Shown: positions 56,716 through 64,000 of the stretch, piece by piece | How the letters are laid out: each line of letters begins with the position of its first letter | Position numbering within the stretch: position 1 is the stretch's first letter | DNA from: Linepithema humile | Lineage: Eukaryota > Arthropoda > Insecta > Hymenoptera > Formicidae | Direction of reading: 5' to 3' | Length of the DNA: 64,000 bases | Assembly (NCBI RefSeq): GCF_040581485.1 | Contig: NC_090130.1 | Coordinates: forward strand, 26,699,418-26,763,417 | Position numbers and translations under genes: made by a program | Notes under the pieces: model-generated | Told to the model about the DNA's origin: nothing | Seen by the model: the letters and a program-made list of their open reading frames with translations, nothing else | Database searches by the model: none

Positions 56716-58789
56716 GTGAGTTAGTTTAATTTGTCTTTTATTATTAAGATAATGGATCAAATAATGGTGTAAAAATATATAAACGCGAGACACTTTGCAG
56801 GTCGTATAATTTTTATTGCTTTATAGTAGTTATATCAAAATTTTATTCTCTCGTATTTTTTAAAAGTATTTTGAGTTGTACGTGCATTTGTTTTTAAAAG
56901 AACGAAGTACTTATTTTTTTAGTTAATTTATATTAAATTTAATTATGTGTTACTAATACATTAAAAAAAAGCAAAGTGTTTCTAATTTTGATTTTGATTG
57001 AGCCCGAAGTTGAAGCAACTTTCATCAGCCTAATAGCCCTTTGAATCCATATATATTAAATATTAATCATATAATATTAAAAATATAATCATACACCAGA
57101 ATACTTTGAATAAAATTATAAAAGGTACACTATTTCTTCGATTCATTATCTTAAAATGGATAGGCTAGGACTTAGATGCGTTGATGAATATTTAATCCTG
57201 GAATATTTCCTAAATGTATTTCATGATTGACAGATCAGAACAAAATATATTGAATTATTCAGAGAGTTTGTAGAATTTTTTGATGACAGAATTGAAAACA
57301 ATTTTTATATGTTTATATATCTTTATTTAATAATGTATGCACAAGTTGTTAAAGATGGCCAAAAGTTGTCGAAAACAATGGTGCATATATTACTGAACAA
57401 AGATGACTCTAAACATATAAAAATAGTTTTCAATTTTATTATAAAAATTATTACAAATTTTTTAAATAACCTAATATATTTTTATTCTGAATAATGTACT
57501 TGTGTTTATATATTTATATATGTTTATATATTTATTTATATTTTTTTTATATAAGAAAAAATAGAAGAAAAAAAATATTTAAAAAAAAGATTATACATAA
57601 AATAAAAGATAAAACTTGTTAATACATAGAAAAAAAGTATTTGCTGCCGCAGTAAATTTTATATAAGCTATCATAGCAAAATTTCTTACAGTTGATTATT
57701 ATTTGAACAGCAAAGAGATTTGTTATAGATAATAATTTTATTTACCGCGAAATTAGTTTTTAAATCTGCACAAATTATATTGCTAATATATAATAAGAAA
57801 TTTATTTTTATCTTATTATCAAAGTTTGTATTAATGGCGACAATTCATTGCAATAGTAAAATAAATTTATTAAAAATTAATTATTTTGTTGTAACAGCGA
57901 ATTTTAACTTGTTTTCTCATCTCAAAATTTGTCGATTTTTTGAACAAACCAGATTTGTTGCATATTGAATAATCTGTAAAAATAGTTACAATAGCGAAAT
58001 TTTATCGCTAACATATTTAACATGCAATAGCAACAATTATTTTATTGCGATAGCAAAATTCCTTTTCTGTGTGTAAATGTGTACTTTCATTTCTTCCTTC
58101 CCTACGGTAAGTGGTTTATTTTTTTATATCTTTCCAGGATTAAATATTATAAATTGGCGTTAAAAAGCAAAAGTAAGAAAATTTTTAAATACATATGTAC
58201 CACAAATGTATCATAAATTTAAATTAAAAATAAAAAAGAAAATTCTTTTACACAAACGTAAATATATTAATGAATTATGGTATATTTGAAATAATTGATC
58301 TAATAAAGAAAGAGTGCATTTTTTATTAACAATTTATTTACAATTTTAAAATATATATTTATTCTTGCTATACGTCAATTTCTTCGCAATCTTTCCTAGC
58401 TTACCCATGCATCCGTGGTCCTATGGCTTAACACTAGAACACTAGAACTATCAAAGCGGTCAAAATGACCGGTTTATTCATTTTAGAATAATTATTTAAA
58501 TTTATATTGTATTTTTTGAGATTTTTTTCTGTGACTTGTGTTGCATTGTGTTAAATAATTTAATTAATTAATGTACTTTTTCTCTTTATCACTTTTTATA
58601 AAAAAAGAAAAAAGAAATAGAAGTTGGTATATGTTAATCGTCGGTAGTTCTAGTGTTGATCCCATGGTTGAGCGCGGAAATTCGAAATTCGTGGTCCCGT
58701 CGATGATGGTCGAGCACAGATCTCGAAACAACGTTGATACGATCGATCATTGAATAATGATCGACTATCAACAAAAATTTCGGACGCAA

Positions 58790-59205
58790 CTAGCGGAAAC
58801 TGAGCTGAGCTCTGCGCTAGCGTCTTTTGAGAAACACCAAGGTAGTAGCTCTCAGATTTTGGATGCAAATAGCGGTAACTGAGCCAAGCTCTGCGCTAAA
58901 GCATCCTGCGGAAAACTCCCTCCCAAAATTCAGATGCAAATGGCGGTAACTGAGCCGAGCTCTGCGCTAAAGCATCCTGCGGAAAATTTCCTTCCGAAAT
59001 TCAGATGCAAATGGCGGTAACTAAGCCAAGCTCTGCGCTAAAGCATCCTGCGAAAAACTCCCTCCCGAATTTCAGATGCAAATGGCGGTAACTGAGCCGA
59101 GCTCTGCGCTAAAGCATCCTGCGAAAAACTCCTTCCCGAAATTCAGATACAAATGGCGGTAACTGAGTCGAGCTTTGCGCTAAAGCATCCTGCGGAAAAT
59201 TTTTT
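58790..59205. repeat. 71-bp minisatellite, about five to six units
   Basis: GAGCC(A/G)AGCTCTGCGCTAAA recurs at 58,881, 58,952, 59,023, 59,094 and 59,165, an exact 71-bp period. The unit includes GATGCAAATGGCGGTAACTG. Modules I and II have only two diverged units at the matching place (22,540-22,670 and 46,900-47,030), so copy III is expanded. Confidence 0.92.
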
Positions 59206-59500
59206 GTACGAACTCTTAGGTATAGAATTTCTAATTAGGTAGGATTTTCTACTAGATAAAGTTTGTGGGTAGGTAGGTAGGATTTTAAAACTTCTTATCA
59301 CTTCTATATTGTATTTTTTTTTTAATTCTTTGCTGTCGATAAACTTTGGAACTTCTGCTTTGGCAGTTAGTTTGTAGTTTATTGATGACAAAAATAATGA
59401 TAAAACTTCGGGTGGGCAAACAGCAAGATTCTCTTTCGAAAAACGAAAGATGTTTCTTGCGTAAATTATGAAAAAGTTTGAACGTTTAGACGTTTAAATG

Positions 59501-60370
59501 TTTAGATTAATAAATTTCACTAATAAAATATTACTACTTTTTGAATTATAAGAGATACTTTTGATTATAAATAAAAAATCGTATTGTTCAGCTCTTTTTA
59601 ACTAAAGTATTTTGCATTATACATAAAACTTTTGAACGTTTAAATGATTTTATTGACATATTATTGACATATTGGCATATTATTTTCATTTTGTATTATC
59701 TTGTATATTATTTCGATGGAATACAGGATAATATATTAAGAAAAATTGTAATAAGCTAAATGTCCCAATGGCTGGATATGTCTCAATCTCCGAAAATATA
59801 TGAACAAAATAATTTTTTAATATTCATAAATATAATGTCCGGAAACTGTGGTAAATTTACGTATCCAATTATTTTTGCAAATATTTAATATCGTCGTTTA
59901 ATAAATGCAAATTTTGGTTTTAAATTTCCGCGAAGTAAATTTTAATTTTTATTATATAATATTAAAAATATTATTTTCATAGAAAACATCACATTTTTAA
60001 TAATAATTAATTCTTAAATATATTGCCACTGGAACATTTCTCTTAAATATTGTAAACTTGTAAAAATCTGTTTCTCATTTGTACAAAATATTGTATTAAT
60101 ATATTGTATATTATATTGTATATTATATTATTATATAATTGTATATTGTATTACATATATATATGTATATCACATTATTGCATCTGTATGCAGCATTGTT
60201 GTATATATTTCTTTTTCATTGTATATGTTTTCTGAATTTAATATTACTTATTGTATACTATTATTATATTGTATTTGGTTTTATTAAAATCTTTTCTCGA
60301 CAAACAATGTATTTTATTTCACAACATTCTTTAAATTTTCTTTCCATTGAAAGAAAGAAAATGATCGTAC
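59501..60370. other. AT-rich stretch without a gene
   Basis: Low-complexity AT, including 'tattgtatattatattg' runs around 60,090-60,180. No supported feature is seen. Confidence 0.5.
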
Positions 60371-60372
60371 CA

Positions 60373-60902
60373 GCAGAGAGAAGCCTGAGAGCGATCATCC
60401 CCCCGATTTAGCTGCAACCACAATTCAAGACGCCTCTATGTGCACAAAACGTGCTATGTATCTAAAAGTTATAATCTTGTTACGTAAAAATTGTAAAGTA
60501 AGGGCAAAATATAAAAATAGAATTTACAAAAATTAAAAAAACTTATATGTCGCGATTCTTGGATGCAATTTTTATTAACAAAATTGTCACGTATATTTAT
60601 GTTAAAAAGAACTTATTGTAAATTAAGCTTTAACATAAAAATAAATAATGACATGTGCATGTTTTTTTATTGAAAATTTATTTTATATACATCAATGTTA
60701 CCCTACTAGTTCTGTGTTACCGACACTTTGTGCACATAGAATGGAACAGAACCAAACATTGTGCACATAGCATGTTACCCACTGGAAAGTATCGTGTACA
60801 TGGCTCAGTAGTTCAATGTGCACGTTTTGTGCACATAGAGGCGTCTTGAATTGTGGTTGCAGCTAAATCGGGGTGATGACCGCTCTCAGGCTTCTCTCTG
60901 CT
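60373..60902. repeat. Foldback built from the inner terminal sequence of the 44-kb element
   Basis: The left arm at 60,373-60,453 (GCAGAGAGAAGCCTGAGAGC ... CTATGTGCACAAAACGTG) pairs with the right arm at 60,821-60,902. The same sequence occurs once in the left terminal region near 17,755-17,840. Between the arms are further 'gtgcacatag' motifs. Confidence 0.8.
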
Positions 60903-61641
60903 CCGAGAATCGGCCGATAAGCTGAAATATTTCCGAGCTCTGCACTAGACATCCATAGTTCCGCATTGCATACCTCCATTCGACATCCATTAGATATATT
61001 CATAGATATCATGTGGAGCAATCATAGATATTCCATAGATATTTCATGGAGCTTTGATGGATAACTAATAGACATTAATTGAAGGTCGTATAGATTTATT
61101 ATGGATGCTTTGTCCACAAAAATTAAGAGATTAAACTATCATTTATAAATTGTTAAATTTTATTATTTACTTATTTTTATGTGTGTACTAATTGTACCAA
61201 GCACAGAAAAAATATTTTATAAAATAAAAAATACATTAGTTGTTTTTAATTTAATTATTTACACAAACAGGAAAATAAATCAATAAAACATATCCAACAA
61301 TTTATGTTAATAATAAATAATAATTAATAATTAATAATTATTTATTAATAATTTTCCCGAATCCTCCTGAATTATCCTTGCTGATCACAATAATGTGTAA
61401 TGTTTAACAGTCCACAGCTCGAAACAGAAAGAAGCGCATAGCAACGCGATTTAACATCGACGATACCTACATCGATAACCGATGTCTAATAGACATCCAT
61501 GATGGATCTATAGACGTCATTTGTCATAGAGATAATATGGATTTCTAATAGAAATCTATCTAATATCCACCATAGAGATAGATTTAGTATAGAGTTATGG
61601 AGATTATATGGACGTCCATTGGATGTCATGTTCCGTGTGGG
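60690..61641. repeat. Right terminal region of the 44-kb element
   Basis: It ends TTCCGTGTGGG, the inverse of the left terminus. It contains inverted counterparts of the left inner sequence (GCTGAAATATTTCCGAG and CACGTTTTGTGCACATAG). Near the end and again at 60,945-61,110 there are many ATGGATGTC / GACATCCAT motifs. It is longer than the left end because AT-rich sequence (about 61,110-61,430) separates two blocks of subterminal motifs. Confidence 0.75.
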
Positions 61642-61790
61642 CTATATGTGTCAATGAGTATCGAGTGAAACAGAAATTACAAAACGCGCGTGAGTCTATT
61701 TAGAACGGTTTCCAATTCGTATTGTACCAGGCATAATTCGTTATTTGTCTGCATACAAATAATTTCTTTTAAATCACAATTTTCTTACGT
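61642..61790 (+). pseudogene. Displaced 3' end of metalloproteinase copy E
   Basis: CTATATGTGTCAATGAGTAT matches the last codons and stop region of copies A-D (CTACATGTGTGAATGAGTAT in C and D). The similarity continues through 'acagaaattacaaaacgcgcgtgagt' and 'gaacggtttccaattcg' as in the 3' UTR of copy A. It is the other half of the exon cut at 17,490. The normal TGA position is TCA here. Confidence 0.85.
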
Positions 61791-62970
61791 TTAGAAATTT
61801 TTAATTTTTGTTTTTTACCGGCTAGGAAATAATAAGTAGTGCCATCTAGCGAAATAATTGCGAGCCTGTAGTGATGATATCATACGAATTAAATGATCAA
61901 CATATACTTACTCATTTTTATAAATAGATACTCAAAAAATTAAACATCTAACAATAGAAGTAAAAGAAGCAATTAAGATGCTATTTTTTTATAAGATTAG
62001 ATTTTAAAGAAAATAAATACGGTTTAAATAGAGTTATTTGCTAAACAATAGTGATTGTTTTCAACAATTTGTTTTATGTGATTGTTTTCATGTAATAACA
62101 TTATTAATATTAATTAATTATGTAGAGCAGTTATGGATATTGAAAAAGCAATTAAAGAGCAATCTTTTAGCAATGGTATATGATTTATCATAATTACTTT
62201 TATTTCTAGTGCCAACTCCTTACTGATATATGGTATAATATTATTTGAAAAATATTTTCTTTAATTAACAGTTGTAGATGAAGGAATATATAATTTTTTT
62301 ATTTTTTTATTTTTCGGCTTTAAATTTTAATTTTAATTTTAATTCACGCACTAGATTAGCACATGTACTTTTAAATCTATTAACTAAAGCCGTATTTAGT
62401 AAAACAGATAACTCCAAGATTGTTAAGAGATATTTTTCACAGATAGTAATACAAGAGATGATTCAAAATACCTAGGATATCAACTAACGGTTTGGAGAAT
62501 TTAGTTTATTCACATTTTATTATAACATTTGATAAGTTTTTTACTATCTAAATCTACATAATATTAAGTATTTTATTTCATAAAGTATTAAATTTTTGCA
62601 CAAAATTATTTTGCTAAAGCTTAACAACTGGTGATAAAGTTATTTACTGTATAACTTTAATACGATACAGTTGAATATATTTAAACAAGTAGACAAATAA
62701 TTGTAATGTTTATAAATTGTTTAAAGATAATACAATATTGAAAATTAGGTAATAATTTAGCGTTAAATGTCACAATATTATTAGAGTTAATTAGTATAAG
62801 TAGAAGTTATAGAGTACTCAGGAAAAAATAGCAGTTATTAGTTTAGCAGAAAAGTATTGTTTTGAATAGTATTTATAATCTTGTAATAATAATATTTTTA
62901 ATATAATTTTTGATATTTTTGTCAAATGCAAAAAAATACTTTGAAAAATGCATCGTCGTTAGCAATAAAA
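61791..62970. other. AT-rich stretch downstream of gene E
   Basis: After the gene E 3' UTR homology fades there is AT-rich DNA with no supported gene. A short frame at 62,278-62,475 has no recognisable motif. Confidence 0.5.
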
Positions 62971-63330
62971 AAAAAAGAAATCAAAGCAAATGAGCAGTAA
63001 GACGCGGAATCAATATATCATAAATTTTCGAGAAGGGAGTTATATGGGGCGAGAGAGCGAGCACGGTTTCTTCCGGTTCTTCATCTCGTCCGCCCTTTCG
63101 CCGCTGATTTTCTCCTGGTTTCTTTTCTTCCGCGGACATATGTATCTGTTTCGCGTCGGTCGCGAAAGATAGCTGGCAACAAAATAATTCATTTTCGTCG
63201 GAAGCTTCACGTCTCCGTTCCACACTGCGCAACATCGCCCAGCGGCGCGTTCACCGGCACGGCCGTCCGTTTCCGGCCGCGTCGGAAGCACAACCGTAAA
63301 TCGTGGTCGCTGCAAATGTATGCGCTCCCG
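62971..63330. other. GC-rich patch, possible promoter or 5' exon
   Basis: It is clearly richer in G+C and CG dinucleotides than the flanks. Short overlapping frames exist on both strands but none shows a known domain. GC-rich islands in AT-rich insect DNA often mark promoters or first exons. Strand and gene are not determined. Confidence 0.35.
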
Positions 63331-64000
63331 GAGTAATCAAGTATGTGGTCGCCATCATACAGTGGTAGCACGTAATGAATTTCTAGGTAGCAAAAGATAT
63401 CGACTGGTATGAATAAGAATCAACATATACATTTTGTATATTCCGAATATATAATGGTTGAAATAAATTTTTGCAAATAAAATTGATATCTTTTAGCAAA
63501 AGTCTTTAATAGATTTTATATTTTTTCTAATAAAATTTACTTTAACTTTTTATGAAGATTGATCTCCGTTGCAGAGTAGTATTTCTCTTAAATTCAAAAT
63601 ACGCATAAAAGATACATTTTTCTTTTCTAAAATTATACGAGCATTATTTCTCTTGATCAAAAGTTCTTTGACAGCGATTATTTGAGTTTATAACTAACTT
63701 TTTTTGCGCAACTTTGATAGAATTTGATAGAACCTTTTTAACAGCTTTTTAATATTTAGTAAAAAATATTTCTATGTGACTTGATATTTTATCAAAGAAA
63801 CTTTTTTCGGAAACAGAAAATTTGTAATTTTTTCTTTGAACTTTTTGAATTGTAAATTATTGATGATAGAACTAACGTGTTTGTTACTATCAAAGATGCT
63901 TTAAAATTACTTTTCTCTTGATTTTTTTAAATTATACTTTTATAAAAAGGAACATAAATAAAAAAGTTTTGTTTCTAATAATGCATTGTACACATTTAAT
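63331..64000. other. AT-rich stretch to the window end
   Basis: No supported gene or repeat is seen. Confidence 0.5.

Larger units (their letters stand above)
55318..59500 (+). repeat. Module copy III (4.2 kb), inverted relative to copies I and II
   Basis: Reverse complement of 21,796-26,124, with exon-like segments now on the plus strand: 55,715-56,390 and 56,665-56,715. The match to copy I includes the 55,318-55,700 part that copy II lacks. Near 58,800-59,200 it carries an expanded minisatellite. The right limit is gradual. Confidence 0.8.
17491..61641. mobile_element. 44-kb terminal-inverted-repeat insertion within exon 5 of gene E
   Basis: The left end is CTCACACGGAA and the right end TTCCGTGTGGG, giving inverted termini CYCACACGGAA. 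CTA lies immediately outside both ends (17,488-17,490 and 61,642-61,644). The sequence left of it is the end of metalloproteinase copy E. The sequence right of it matches the stop-codon region and 3' UTR of copies A-D, so the ends define one insertion. Inner parts of both ends are also homologous in inverted orientation (for example GTGCTCGGAA, TTTCAGC, and CTATGTGCACAAAACGTG). I find no transposase belonging to it. The 3-bp duplication and termini do not let me name a superfamily. Nested R1, Penelope, copia and hAT insertions account for roughly 11-12 kb of its length. An alternative is a small TIR element enlarged by later insertions and duplications. Confidence 0.75.

Noticed and set aside
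17491..61641. Maverick/Polinton or integrated virus
   Set aside because: No DNA polymerase B, retroviral-like integrase of the element itself, packaging ATPase or capsid frame was seen. The 3-bp target repeat differs from the 6-bp one of Polintons.

Overview
The window is eukaryotic nuclear DNA, most likely from an insect and probably a hymenopteran (ant or wasp). It is AT-rich, its genes are split by short GT-AG introns, and it carries a tandem cluster of secreted ADAMTS-like metalloproteinases of the kind seen in hymenopteran venoms. It is also heavily loaded with eukaryotic transposons (R1-clade, Penelope-like, copia, hAT, foldback MITEs). The species cannot be fixed from the sequence alone.

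Region 1 (1-17,490) holds five plus-strand copies (A-E) of one secreted zinc metalloproteinase gene. A is cut by the window edge, B, C and D are complete, and E is broken. Each complete copy has five exons: signal peptide, propeptide, propeptide plus most of the M12B catalytic domain, the end of the zinc motif plus disintegrin/cysteine-rich part, then a TSP1-like repeat with a C-terminal cysteine-rich domain. In every copy an intron splits the zinc-binding motif just after HExxH. A block with fixed spacing (about 144 bp before the ATG) precedes each gene and looks like a shared promoter. A 1.07-kb foldback transposon sits in intron 3 of gene B.

Region 2 (17,491-61,641) is a 44-kb insertion in the last codons of gene E. 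The displaced 3' end of gene E resumes at 61,642. The insertion ends in inverted CYCACACGGAA termini and is flanked by a 3-bp CTA repeat. I read it as a giant terminal-inverted-repeat element, or a smaller one swollen by nested insertions. Its own material is unusual. Three copies of a 4-kb module (two direct, one inverted) carry tiny splice-bounded exons beginning ATCAAC. Ten near-perfect 752-bp units each hold one 481-bp exon-like segment plus an intron-like spacer. A large palindrome centred near 54.4 kb has exon-like units reading outward on both sides, and one side opens with a signal-peptide-like first exon. Secondary insertions are a decayed R1-clade retrotransposon (26.1-30.3 kb), a Penelope-like GIY-YIG fragment (38.2-39.1 kb), and a decayed copia element (39.6-46.0 kb). 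The copia is itself split by an hAT element with a perfect 8-bp target duplication, and the hAT carries a foldback MITE. I recognise no transposase that would belong to the giant element itself.

Region 3 (61,642-64,000) holds the displaced tail of gene E, AT-rich DNA, and a short GC-rich patch near 63.0-63.3 kb that could be a promoter or 5' exon of an unseen gene.

The metalloproteinases presumably act as secreted proteases activated by propeptide cleavage. The 44-kb insert appears to be an independent passenger that ended gene E or landed in an already decayed copy.
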